Below are positions 8,087 to 19,897 of a stretch of 64,000 nt of DNA, piece after piece; the first letter of the stretch is position 1; each line of letters opens with the position of its first letter. The notes under the pieces are model-generated. The model did no database searches and was not told the origin of the DNA. It worked only from the letters and a program-made list of their open reading frames with translations. The translations under genes were made by a program, and so were the position numbers. Source of the stretch: Azospirillum formosense. Lineage in GTDB: Bacteria > Pseudomonadota > Alphaproteobacteria > Azospirillales > Azospirillaceae. The stretch is taken from NCBI RefSeq assembly GCF_040500525.1, contig NZ_CP159402.1, positions 1,487,501 to 1,551,500 of the forward strand, in the 5' to 3' direction.

Positions 8087-11000
8087 ACGCTGAAATACTT
8101 CGCCCGCGGGTGGTGCAGGACGATGGCCGACGTGCTCTGCTCCGGGTGGAGCTGGTGCTCGTCGGACATCTCCACGCCGATCCGCCCGGCGTCGAGGAGC
8201 GTCAGAAGCTGCTCCTGGTCGGCGAGGTTCGGGCAGGCCGGGTAGCCGAAGCTGTAGCGGCTGCCGCGGTAGGCCTGCTGCAGCAGCTTCTCCTTGTCGC
8301 GGCTGTCCTCGGCGCCGTAGCCCAGCTCGGCGCGGATACGGGCGTGGACGTATTCCGCCATCGCCTCGGTCATCTCCACCGACAGGCCGTGCAGGTAGAG
8401 ATAATCCTGATAGCGGTTCTCGGCGAACCACTCCCGCGCCACCTCGGCGCAATGCTGGCCCATGGTGACGATCTGCAGTCCCAGCACGTCGCGCTCGCCG
8501 TCGTTCACGTCGCGCAGGAAGTCGGCGATGCACTCGCCGTCCTCCTTGGCCTGACGCGGCAGGGTGAAGCGGGCGACCTCGCTGGTCCCGTCCTCGGCGA
8601 AGAGGATGACGTCGTCGCCGTCGGCCGCCGCCTTCCAGTAGCCGTAGACCGCCTGGGGCCGCAGGATCTCCTCCTTCGCGGCGATCTGGAGGATGCGGTC
8701 GAGCACCGGACGAAGCTCCTTCTTCGCCCACTCCTTGAACTCCTCGAAGGACTTGCCGTCCTTCCGGTAGCCCCACTGGAGCTGGTAGAGCATGCGCTCG
8801 TTCAGGTAGGTCACCAGCGTCTTCAGCGGCACATGCTCGATGACCTTCGGCCCCCAGAAGGGCGGCGTCGGCACCGGCACGCCCTCGCCCAGACGGGCGC
8901 GGCGGGCGCGGGCGGCGTCCTTGTCCACCGGGCCGACGGCGGCGCTGGTCGCCTGCCCGAGCACGCGGCGGCGGTTGACCGCCCGCCCCGCACGCTTGGC
9001 CTGCTGGATGGCGAGCTGCTGGTCGAAGCTGCCGCCCACCACCTGATCCATCAGGGTCAACCCGTCGAAGGCGTCGCCGGCATAGGCCACGCGGCCCGAG
9101 CCGTAGGAGGCCACGCAGTCCGTCTCCACATAGGCGCGGGTCAGCGCGGCGCCGCCGAGCAGGACGGGGACGTCCAGCCCCTCGCGGGTCATCTCCTCCA
9201 GATTCTCGCGCATGACGACGGTGGACTTCACCAGCAGGCCGGACATGCCGACGGCGTCGGCCTTGTGCTCCTTCGCCGCCTGGATGATCGCGCCGACCGG
9301 CTGCTTGATGCCGAGGTTGACGACCTTGTAGCCGTTGTTGGTCAGGATGATGTCGACGAGGTTCTTGCCGATGTCGTGGACGTCGCCCTTCACGGTGGCC
9401 AGCACCATGGTGCCCTTCTGCTGGCCGTCCAGCTTCTCCATGTGCGGCTCCAGCCACGCCACGGCGGCCTTCATGGTCTCCGCGGACTGGAGCACGAAGG
9501 GAAGCTGCATCTTGCCGGCGCCGAACAGCTCGCCCACCACCTTCATGCCGTCGAGCAGGTAGGTGTTGATGATCTCCAGCGGCGGGTGGGTCTTCATCGC
9601 CTCGGCGAGATCGTCCTCCAGCCCGGTGCGGTCGCCGTCGACGATGCGCTCCTTCAGCCGCTCCTCGACGGTCTCGGCGCGGGCCTTCTTCTTGGCGTCC
9701 GCGGCCTTGCGGCCCTCGAACAGTGCGATGAAGGCCTGCAGCGGGTCGTACCCTTCCGCGCGGCGGTCGAAGATCAGATCCTCGGCGGTCTTGACCTCCT
9801 TCTCGGGAATCTGGTGCAGCGGCATGATCTTCGACACATGCACGATGGCACCGGTCATGCCGCGCTTCACCGCATGGTCGAGGAAGACCGAGTTCAGGAC
9901 GTGGCGGGCCGCCGCGTTCAGGCCGAAGGAGACGTTGGACAGGCCCAGGATGATCTGGCAGCCGGGCATCTCGCGGCTGATCGCCTCGATGCCCTCCAGC
10001 GTCCAGATGGCCAGCTTGCGGTCGTCCTCGTTGCCGGTGGCGATGGTGAAGGTCAGCGGATCGAACAGCAGGTCGTGGGCCGGCAGGCCGAACTCGTTGA
10101 CCGCGAGATCGTAGAGGCGCTTGGCGATGGCGAGCTTGCGCTCCGACGTCTTCGCCATGCCCTCCTCGTCGATGGTCAGGGCGATGACCGCCGCGCCGAA
10201 CTTCTTGGCGAGCGCGAGGCGCTTGCGCGCCGGCTCCTCGCCGTCCTCGAAGTTGATGGAGTTGAGGATGGCCTTGCCGCCGTAAAGCGCCAGCGCCTTC
10301 TCCAGCACGATGTATTCGGTGGAGTCGATGACCAGCGGGGCGGTGACCGAGCCGGCGAAGCGCTGCACGACGGCCTTCATCTCCGCCACCTCGTCGCGCC
10401 CGACGAAGGCGGTGCAGACGTCCAGCGTGTGCGAGCCCTCCTTCACCTGCTCGCGCGCCATCTCGACGCAGCCGTCCCAGTCGTTCTTCTCCTGAAGCTC
10501 GCGCCACTTCTTGGAGCCGTTGGCGTTGCAGCGCTCGCCGATGGCGAAGAAGGCGTTCTCCTGGCGCAGCGTGACCTGGGAGTAGAGCGAGGCGACCGCG
10601 GGCACCCAATGGACTGTGCGGCCCTTCGGGTTCGGGCGGTGCGAACCGGCCGGGGCCAGCTTGCGCAGCATCTGGTTGGCCGCCGCGATGTGCGGGACGT
10701 TGGTGCCGCAGCAGCCGCCGACGAGATTCACCCCGTCCTCGGTCACGAAGCGCTCCAGCCAATGGGCGAAGTCGTCGGCGCGCAGCGGGTAGTGGGTCTT
10801 GCCGTCGACCAGCTCGGGCAGGCCGGCGTTCGGCTGCACGGAGACGAGGCCCGGCCAGTTCTGGGTCAGCCACTTCACATGCTCGCTCATCTCCAGCGGG
10901 CCGGTGGCGCAGTTGAGGCCCATCAGCGGCACGTCCAGCGCCTGGATCACCGTGGCCGCCGCCGCGATGTCGGTGCCGACCAGCAGCGTGCCCGTGGTCT

Positions 11001-11574
11001 CCACCGTCACCTGGACGAAGACCGGCGTGTCGCTTCCCGCCTCGGCGCGGGCGCGCTTGATGCCGTTGACGGCGGCCTTGATCTGCAGCGGGTCCTGGCA
11101 GGTCTCGACCAGGATGGCGTCGGCGCCGCCGGCGATCAGGCCGGCCGCCTGCACGAAGAAGCTGTCCTCAAGGTCCTGATAGGGGATGTGGCCCAGGCTG
11201 GGCAGCTTGGTGCCCGGCCCGACCGAGCCGATGACGAAGCGCGGCTGTCCGTCCGTGAAGGTCTCCGCCGCCTCGCGCGCCAGCTCGACGGCGCGCTGGT
11301 TGATCTCGAACGCCTTCTCGGAGATGCCGAACTCGCCCAGCGTCACCGGGGAAGCGCCGAAGGTGTCCGTCTCCACCATGTCCGCGCCGGCCTCGAAATA
11401 GCCGCGGTGGATCTCCCGCACGATGTCCGGGCGCGAGAGCGGCAGGATGTCGGTGCAGTTCTCGTGCCCCCAGTAATCCTTCTCGACGTCGAGATCGAGC
11501 GCCTGGATGCGGCTGCCGAACCCGCCGTCGCAGAGCAGGACGCGGTCGCGGAGAGTGTCGAGAATGTGCGGCAT
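8083..11574 (-). CDS. metH: Cobalamin-dependent methionine synthase
   Basis: The enzyme transfers the methyl group of 5-methyltetrahydrofolate to homocysteine through cobalamin. It is 1163 aa, close to the usual 1200-1230, with all four modules. The homocysteine domain (about 1-320) has zinc ligands C222, C288 and C289 (GLNCATGP, GGCCGT). The folate domain spans about 340-610 (FFAIGERCNANGSKKW, DSTEYIVLEKAL, GNEDDRKLAIWTLEG). The cobalamin cap and binding domain (about 640-880) has axial-ligand motif DVHDIGKN with H733. The reactivation domain takes the remainder. It is the last gene of the minus-strand operon regulator-metF-DUF29-metH, and a strong terminator follows. MetF makes its methyl donor. 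Confidence 0.98.
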   Translation of the reverse strand: MPHILDTLRDRVLLCDGGFGSRIQALDLDVEKDYWGHENCTDILPLSRPDIVREIHRGYFEAGADMVETDTFGASPVTLGEFGISEKAFEINQRAVELAREAAETFTDGQPRFVIGSVGPGTKLPSLGHIPYQDLEDSFFVQAAGLIAGGADAILVETCQDPLQIKAAVNGIKRARAEAGSDTPVFVQVTVETTGTLLVGTDIAAAATVIQALDVPLMGLNCATGPLEMSEHVKWLTQNWPGLVSVQPNAGLPELVDGKTHYPLRADDFAHWLERFVTEDGVNLVGGCCGTNVPHIAAANQMLRKLAPAGSHRPNPKGRTVHWVPAVASLYSQVTLRQENAFFAIGERCNANGSKKWRELQEKNDWDGCVEMAREQVKEGSHTLDVCTAFVGRDEVAEMKAVVQRFAGSVTAPLVIDSTEYIVLEKALALYGGKAILNSINFEDGEEPARKRLALAKKFGAAVIALTIDEEGMAKTSERKLAIAKRLYDLAVNEFGLPAHDLLFDPLTFTIATGNEDDRKLAIWTLEGIEAISREMPGCQIILGLSNVSFGLNAAARHVLNSVFLDHAVKRGMTGAIVHVSKIMPLHQIPEKEVKTAEDLIFDRRAEGYDPLQAFIALFEGRKAADAKKKARAETVEERLKERIVDGDRTGLEDDLAEAMKTHPPLEIINTYLLDGMKVVGELFGAGKMQLPFVLQSAETMKAAVAWLEPHMEKLDGQQKGTMVLATVKGDVHDIGKNLVDIILTNNGYKVVNLGIKQPVGAIIQAAKEHKADAVGMSGLLVKSTVVMRENLEEMTREGLDVPVLLGGAALTRAYVETDCVASYGSGRVAYAGDAFDGLTLMDQVVGGSFDQQLAIQQAKRAGRAVNRRRVLGQATSAAVGPVDKDAARARRARLGEGVPVPTPPFWGPKVIEHVPLKTLVTYLNERMLYQLQWGYRKDGKSFEEFKEWAKKELRPVLDRILQIAAKEEILRPQAVYGYWKAAADGDDVILFAEDGTSEVARFTLPRQAKEDGECIADFLRDVNDGERDVLGLQIVTMGQHCAEVAREWFAENRYQDYLYLHGLSVEMTEAMAEYVHARIRAELGYGAEDSRDKEKLLQQAYRGSRYSFGYPACPNLADQEQLLTLLDAGRIGVEMSDEHQLHPEQSTSAIVLHHPRAKYFSV

Positions 11575-11638
11575 GGGAAGGGTCTGGTCCGTTTCGGAAA
11601 GAAGGTCGGGCGGAAAGCGTCAGAAGGTCGTCAGCGGT

Positions 11639-12112
11639 TCACTCAAGGCCATGGCGGTTCGCGGGCCACCAGTCGTGATCAAGCACCTGTTCCAGCGTGT
11701 AGGGGCAATCCTGTGGGACGGCGTCTTCGGACACTCCATCCCGGGCGAGACCAAGGACGGCCAGACGGCGGGCGTCCCGGTGGGCGCGCCCAAGGTCGAT
11801 TTTCCTGCGCAGGCTGGGGCTGGCGTCGATCTCGTCCCAGGCGGCGATGCGGTGATTGACCACCGACTCCCGCCATCCCAGCCGAGGGTCGGAGGCCGGC
11901 GAATGTTCGAGCTTCAGAAGATGCTCGATCACCCGCTTCAAAGCGCTGCCGAGCGCCTTGGCATCCGAACACCCCATGCCCTCGATCTCCTCCGCCACAT
12001 GCTCCCAGTCGATGGGCGTGTTCAGGCGTTCGCGGGCGGCTTCGCGGAGAAGGCGGGCCTGTTCCTGGGTCCAGGCGTAGAAGTCGTCGTCGTAACCGAT
12101 CCGGCTGTCCAT
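11639..12112 (-). CDS. DUF29 family protein
   Basis: This is a 157-aa soluble, mostly helical protein. It matches the DUF29 family by the stretch DFYAWTQEQARLLREA, the signature DWEHVAEEIEGMGCSDAKAL and the following LKRVIEHLLKLEHSP. No enzymatic motif is known for the family. It sits 53 bp after metF and 65 bp before metH, same strand, inside the methionine-cycle operon. DUF29 genes are common and multicopy in cyanobacteria and alphaproteobacteria. Whether its placement is functional or an insertion between metF and metH cannot be decided from one genome. Confidence 0.85.
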   Translation of the reverse strand: MDSRIGYDDDFYAWTQEQARLLREAARERLNTPIDWEHVAEEIEGMGCSDAKALGSALKRVIEHLLKLEHSPASDPRLGWRESVVNHRIAAWDEIDASPSLRRKIDLGRAHRDARRLAVLGLARDGVSEDAVPQDCPYTLEQVLDHDWWPANRHGLE

Positions 12113-12165
12113 GGCCCTTCCTCCGCGACCGCGATCATCCGCAACACCCTAGCACAGGGGGGCGG

Positions 12166-14027
<1,862 letters not shown>

Positions 14028-14440
14028 GACCGCCGGCACCGCCCCGAAACGCCCCGAAGGACCGGCGGACCACCACGGCCCGCCATGCGGGATACAGATA
14101 TAAAGATATCTTTATGCAGCGTAAACACGTTTTCACCGGACTCCCCCTTCCAATCGGGGAGTTCCGGCCGACGCGCCGCCCGGACGCGGCGCGAAGGGCG
14201 CGGCAATCCTACCACATAGGGCGGTATCCGTACGGTGACCTCGCGTGGCACGCTGGTCAAAAGGCGGCGCCTGTGTTAGGCACGGAACAAAGGGATCGCG
14301 CGGATTTTCCGGGCGATGTCCTGTCCGGCAGCCTCCGTTGCCGCCCCGACGCAGGGTCTCACCCCTCGGACGTGGCGCGATGGGGCCGCGGAATCGGATG
14401 CCCCGCCCAAAAGTCGTGTCCCCAGAAAGAGCCGTCGCCG
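14028..14440. other. Intergenic region between the methionine operon and mlaA (413 bp)
   Basis: This gap separates divergent transcription units. It holds the promoter/operator of the methionine operon (14097-14125). It also holds an inverted pair CTCCCC (14141-14146) and GGGGAG (14156-14161). The remaining 280 bp before mlaA are GC-rich; reading frames there lack gene-like composition and I see no further gene. Confidence 0.6.
14097..14125 (-). promoter_or_regulatory. Promoter and palindromic operator of the methionine-cycle operon
   Basis: On the minus strand a -35-like TTTACG (14125-14120) and a -10-like TATATC (14102-14097) are separated by exactly 17 bp. The 16-bp perfect palindrome ATAAAGATATCTTTAT (14100-14115) lies across the spacer and the -10. 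A protein bound there would block RNA polymerase. The palindrome resembles the AT-rich dyads described for SahR-type ArsR regulators. The predicted transcript start is about 60 bp before the regulator's ATG. Confidence 0.7.
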
Positions 14441-15217
14441 ATGAAGCTGGCCAACCTCTCCCGCTCCCTTCTTCGCTCGGCCGCCGTGGCCGTCGTCGCC
14501 CTCGGCATGGCGGGCTGCGCGACCGCGCCCGGCAGCAACGAAGCCGACGCCACGGTCAGCGATCCGCTGGAGATTCCCAACCGATTCGTCTTCGCCGTCA
14601 ACGAGACCGCGGACATCCTGCTGATCCGCCCGGCGACGGAGGTGTATGTGGGCGTCGTCCCCGACCCGCTGCGCCAGGCGGTTCACAACTTCATCCAGAA
14701 CCTGCTCGGCCCGCTCTACATCGCCAACAACCTGCTGCAGGGCGATTTCGAGGGCGCCCAAGTCGCCACCGGCCGCTTCATGACCAACACCATCCTCGGC
14801 CTCGGCGGCCTCGCCGACGTGGCGACGGAGGCCGGGATCGGCGACCGTCCGGAGGATTTCGGCCAGACGCTGGGCGTCTGGGGCGTCGGCCCCGGCCCCT
14901 ATGTGGTCCTGCCCTTCCTCGGGCCGTCGAACGTCCGCGACACGCTGGGCTACGGCGTCGACACGCTGGCCGACCCGTTCCGCATCGGCACCAACGCCGC
15001 CGGGGCGGACAACGCGATGTACGGGCGGACCGCGGCCGCGGGTCTGGACCGGCGCTCGCAGCTCCTGCGCGAGATCGACGACCTTCGCAAGAACTCGCTG
15101 GATTTCTACGCGACGGCCCGCAGCCTCTACGCGCAGCAGCGCCGCGCCGCGATCGCCAACGACATCGCGCCGGCGACGCCGGAATTCCCCGATTTCGACG
15201 AACCCGCCAAGAAATAA
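14441..15217 (+). CDS. mlaA: MlaA (VacJ) family phospholipid-transport lipoprotein
   Basis: This 258-aa outer-membrane lipoprotein removes misplaced phospholipids from the outer leaflet and passes them to periplasmic MlaC. The ATG at 14441 gives a lipoprotein signal with lipobox MAGC (Cys26). The mature protein has the MlaA hallmarks DPLEIPNRFVFAVNETAD, DPLRQAVHNFIQNLLGPLYI, NNLLQGDFEGA, FGQTLGVWGVGPGPYVVLPF and DPFRIG. Upstream in-frame codons to 14114 belong to the intergenic region. The next gene, 92 bp downstream, is mlaC. The inner-membrane MlaFEDB genes are not in the window. Confidence 0.96.
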   Translation: MKLANLSRSLLRSAAVAVVALGMAGCATAPGSNEADATVSDPLEIPNRFVFAVNETADILLIRPATEVYVGVVPDPLRQAVHNFIQNLLGPLYIANNLLQGDFEGAQVATGRFMTNTILGLGGLADVATEAGIGDRPEDFGQTLGVWGVGPGPYVVLPFLGPSNVRDTLGYGVDTLADPFRIGTNAAGADNAMYGRTAAAGLDRRSQLLREIDDLRKNSLDFYATARSLYAQQRRAAIANDIAPATPEFPDFDEPAKK

Positions 15218-15309
15218 GGAGGAGGCCTGCCGCGGTGCGACCGTCCGCGCTCGATCCTTTGCCGATTGAGTGTTGACAATGGCCCCGCGGCAGCCACTTT
15301 TGCCTTGCC

Positions 15310-15927
15310 ATGCTGACACGTCGCCTGTTTCTCGTGTGCGCGGCCCTGCTCGCGGTGAGCAGCTGGGCCGCCCGTCCCGCCGCCGCGCAATCGGCCGATC
15401 CGGGCGCGACCGCGTTCATCCAATCGCTGGGGAACGAGGCCGTCGCCACCTTCTCGAACAAGAGCCTGTCGCGCGAACAGGCGGTGCAGCGCTTCCGCGC
15501 CCTGCTCTACCAGGGCTTCGACGTGGCCTACATCGGTCGCTGGGTCCTGGGCCGCTACTGGAATTCCGCCACGCCGCAGCAGCACGACGAATACCAGAAG
15601 CTGTTCGAGCGGCTGATCGTCAACACCTACGCCGATCGCTTCGTCGAATATTCGGGCGAGACCTTCCGGATCACCGGGTCCCGCGTCGAAGGCGAGGCCG
15701 ACACCATGGTCAGCACCCAGATCGTCCGCCCCAACGGCCCGCCGGTGAACGTGGACTGGCGCGTGCGCAAGCGCGACACCGCCTACAAGATCATCGACGT
15801 GGTGGTCGAGGGGGTCAGCATGGGCGTGACCCAGCGGCAGGAGTTCGCCTCGGTCATCGGTCAGAACGGCGGGCGGGTCGAAGGGCTGCTCCAGGCGCTC
15901 CGCCAGAAGGTGGGAAGCGCCGGCTGA
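15310..15927 (+). CDS. mlaC: MlaC/Ttg2D family periplasmic phospholipid-binding protein
   Basis: This 205-aa exported shuttle protein carries phospholipid between MlaA in the outer membrane and the MlaFEDB complex in the inner membrane. A signal peptide (MLTRRLFLVCAALLAVSSWA, with a cut near AAAQS) precedes the typical fold: GFDVAYIGRWVLGRYWNSAT, YQKLFERLIVNTYADRF, then VDWRVRKRDTAYKIIDVVVE and GVSMGVTQRQEFASVI. It lies directly downstream of mlaA and upstream of a clear Rho-independent terminator, so mlaA-mlaC forms a two-gene operon. Confidence 0.95.
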   Translation: MLTRRLFLVCAALLAVSSWAARPAAAQSADPGATAFIQSLGNEAVATFSNKSLSREQAVQRFRALLYQGFDVAYIGRWVLGRYWNSATPQQHDEYQKLFERLIVNTYADRFVEYSGETFRITGSRVEGEADTMVSTQIVRPNGPPVNVDWRVRKRDTAYKIIDVVVEGVSMGVTQRQEFASVIGQNGGRVEGLLQALRQKVGSAG

Positions 15928-15960
15928 TCCTTCGCGCCGGGAATGACAGGATCTTCGCAC

Positions 15961-15985
15961 GGGCCGCCTTCGGGCGGCCCTTTTT
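15961..15985 (+). terminator. Rho-independent terminator of the mlaA-mlaC operon
   Basis: GGGCCGCC (15961-15968) pairs with GGCGGCCC (15973-15980) around TTCG, followed by TTTTT (15981-15985). It lies 33 bp after the mlaC stop codon. Confidence 0.92.
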
Positions 15986-16047
15986 CATGGCCGCGTTTTC
16001 ATGGGGGGGCAAACGGCGATTCCGTGACGAACACCGTCGGAAGAGGT

Positions 16048-17574
16048 ATGGTCGCGCCCGAAGCCTCTCTTGTGTTGCAGCAGCGGGCGCCCCATCCGAT
16101 GGCCGACCGGACTCCGAACGAGATCGACCAGATCAAGGCGATCATCCTCGCCCACCAGACGTGGCTGACACGCCGCGGCGGGCGGCGGGCCGACCTTAGC
16201 TTCCGTGACCTGTCGGGCCTCAACCTCGACCGGGTGAACCTGAACGGGGCGAAGCTGGCCGGAGCCAATCTGGTCGGCGCCCGCCTCGTCCGGGCCGATC
16301 TCTCGCAGGCCGACCTGTTCGGTGCCGACATGGAGGGGGCGAACCTGACCGCCTCGACCCTGATCGGGGCCGATCTGCGCGGCGCCAACCTGCACCGGGC
16401 CATCCTGACCGACGCCAACCTGCGCGGCGCCGACTTCCGCGCCGGGTCGCTGATGAGCGGAACGGGCGACAAGCCGCGCAGCGACGGCGTCACCCGCCTG
16501 ACCGAGGCCAAGATGGAGCGCTCCATCCTGGCCGGCGCGAACTTCACGGGCTGCGACCTCAGCGGCGCCGACCTGAACGACGCCGACCTGACGGGCGCCG
16601 ACATGACCGCGGCCGTCCTGGTCGGCGCCGATTTCTGGGGCGCCACACTGGACGGCGTGACCTTCGACGGCACGACCATCGACGAGGCGACGCTCGACCG
16701 CAACTACCTGCCCGCCTCCCTTCCCGAGAACGCCATCGTCAAGCCGGCCTACAAGCCAATGCCGTCGGGCGCCTTCCTGGAGGCCGTCGCCGAACACGAG
16801 CGGTGGGTGAACAGCCAGGGGGCGGAGGGCCGCCATCTCGATCTCGACCTCGTGTCGGTGATCGGGGCCGACCTGACCGGCCGCGTTCTCGCCGCCGCGC
16901 GGCTGCGCCGCTGCCGCCTGATGGGCGTGCGGCTGCGCAAGGCCAGCCTGGAGATGGCCGACCTCTCCTACACCGAGATGATCGGGGCCGACCTGACGGA
17001 AGCCTGCCTGAACGGCACCAACCTGCGCCGCGCCGGTCTCTCCCGCGCCGTCCTCGCCCGCGCCGACGCCCGTCCCGCCCGGCTGTCCGGCGACCGGCCC
17101 TGGCCGGCCAATTTCGACGGCGCCAACCTGACCGGCGCCGATTTGCGCGACGCCCGGATGGAGGGCGCGGTGCTGCGCTCCGCCAAGCTGGGCGGGGCGA
17201 AGCTCGACGGCACGGGGATCACGGTGACGGTGGACACCGCGCCGCCGCCGGAGCCGGAGGAACGGCGGGCGCAGAAGCGCTACGCACAGCCCTGTCTGGT
17301 CGTCCAGACCGACCGCGGCGCCCACTCCTCCCGCAACTGGTCGATCGGCGGAATCTGCCTCTACGCGCCGGACGATCTGTTCGAGGAGGGCGAGACGATC
17401 GACGGCCGCCTGTCCATGGCCGGGCGGGACGACGTCACCGCCAGCGCGCGGATGGTGGTGGTCCACAAGGGCGTGGGAAAGGGACAGGTGTCCGTGCGCT
17501 TCCACCAGTACGGCGACGATCTCAAGCAGCTCTTGAAGACCGCCTTCCTGGAGCATCAGAAGCTGGAAGGGTAA
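16048..17574 (+). CDS. Pentapeptide-repeat protein with a C-terminal PilZ domain
   Basis: This is a soluble protein of about 508 aa. Residues about 50-420 carry two long blocks of pentapeptide repeats (NLDRVNLNGAKLAGANLVGA; later GADLTGRVLAAARLRRCRLM and FDGANLTGADLRDARMEGA). They are separated by a non-repeat insert around FLEAVAEHERWVNSQGAEGR. The last 100 residues form a PilZ domain with both cyclic di-GMP signatures: RRAQKR (RxxxR) and NWSIGGI (the [D/N]xSxxG class). It has no signal peptide. The start is uncertain: the ATG at 16048 (GGAAGAGG one base before it, too close), the ATG at 16099 or a GTG at 16024 are all possible. It is convergent with ettA. The likely role is a cyclic di-GMP-responsive scaffold; that is inference. 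Confidence 0.85.
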   Translation: MVAPEASLVLQQRAPHPMADRTPNEIDQIKAIILAHQTWLTRRGGRRADLSFRDLSGLNLDRVNLNGAKLAGANLVGARLVRADLSQADLFGADMEGANLTASTLIGADLRGANLHRAILTDANLRGADFRAGSLMSGTGDKPRSDGVTRLTEAKMERSILAGANFTGCDLSGADLNDADLTGADMTAAVLVGADFWGATLDGVTFDGTTIDEATLDRNYLPASLPENAIVKPAYKPMPSGAFLEAVAEHERWVNSQGAEGRHLDLDLVSVIGADLTGRVLAAARLRRCRLMGVRLRKASLEMADLSYTEMIGADLTEACLNGTNLRRAGLSRAVLARADARPARLSGDRPWPANFDGANLTGADLRDARMEGAVLRSAKLGGAKLDGTGITVTVDTAPPPEPEERRAQKRYAQPCLVVQTDRGAHSSRNWSIGGICLYAPDDLFEEGETIDGRLSMAGRDDVTASARMVVVHKGVGKGQVSVRFHQYGDDLKQLLKTAFLEHQKLEG

Positions 17575-17584
17575 CCGGAAGAGG

Positions 17585-17612
17585 CCCCCTCCCCCGAAGC
17601 GGGAGAGGGGGT
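17585..17612. repeat. Short GC-rich hairpin between convergent genes
   Basis: A C-rich arm (CCCCCTCCCC) and a G-rich arm (GGGAGAGGGGG) form a hairpin around GAAGC between the stops of the pentapeptide-PilZ gene and ettA. No T run follows on either strand. It resembles a minimal arm of the larger inverted repeats found elsewhere in the window. Confidence 0.55.
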
Positions 17613-17625
17613 TCGCCGAAGCCGC

Positions 17626-19302
<1,677 letters not shown>

Positions 19303-19425
19303 GCGCCGCTCCGACCCTTCTGCACAAAAAGGAAAAATCCAGGACGCCACCCGCGGCGCCACTTCGCTCGCCCAGGGTTTTAGCGCATAAGGACGCGGCA
19401 TGAAACGGCGAAGGAGGGAAGCCGG

Positions 19426-19893
19426 GTGGTCGAGATCTATGTGGATGCCGATGCCTGTCCGGTAAAGTCGGAAATTTACCGGGTGGCCGGCCGCAACGGA
19501 ATCAAGGTTTGGATCGTCAGCAACGGCCCGCTCCGCCTGCCCAACGAATGCCTGTCGGAACTGGTGGTCGTCGGGTCGGAATTCGACGCCGCCGACAACT
19601 GGATCGCCGAACACGCGACCGAAACCGACATCGTGGTCACCGCCGACATCCAGCTCGCCGACCGCTGCGTCAAGAAGCGCGCCGTGGTGATCGGCCCGAC
19701 CGGCCGCCCCTTCACCGAGGACAGCATCGGCTCGGCCATCGCCACCCGCGCGCTGATGCAGGACCTGCGCGACATGGGCGTGGTCAGCGGGGGCAACAAG
19801 CCGATGAGCCAGCAGGACAAGTCGAAGTTCCTGCAGACGCTCGATCAGGCAGTCCAGGCGCTGAAGGCCGGGCGGCGCCCGAAATGGCGGTGA
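19426..19893 (+). CDS. UPF0178 (YaiI/YqxD) family protein
   Basis: This 155-aa protein matches the UPF0178/DUF188 family closely: [18 protein letters not shown] at the N-terminus, [54 protein letters not shown] and a C-terminal [13 protein letters not shown]. The Asp-rich pattern resembles PIN/NYN-type nucleases, and a nuclease role has been suggested for the fold, but no activity is established. The start is a GTG at 19426 with GGAGGGA upstream. It is divergent from ettA and convergent with the gene at 19898. Confidence 0.92.
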   Translation: MVEIYVDADACPVKSEIYRVAGRNGIKVWIVSNGPLRLPNECLSELVVVGSEFDAADNWIAEHATETDIVVTADIQLADRCVKKRAVVIGPTGRPFTEDSIGSAIATRALMQDLRDMGVVSGGNKPMSQQDKSKFLQTLDQAVQALKAGRRPKWR

Positions 19894-19897
19894 GGAG

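Noticed and set aside
8023..11859. 1278-codon open frame on the plus strand opposite metH
   Set aside because: It is antisense to an unmistakable metH gene; its His/Val/Gly/Leu-rich composition is typical of the reverse frame of a GC-rich gene. The same applies to the long plus-strand frames at 23435-26458, 27719-29785, 30033-32423 and 32690-35758.
14114..14440. N-terminal extension of mlaA
   Set aside because: It would place 109 residues before a clear lipoprotein signal peptide and would begin within the methionine operator.
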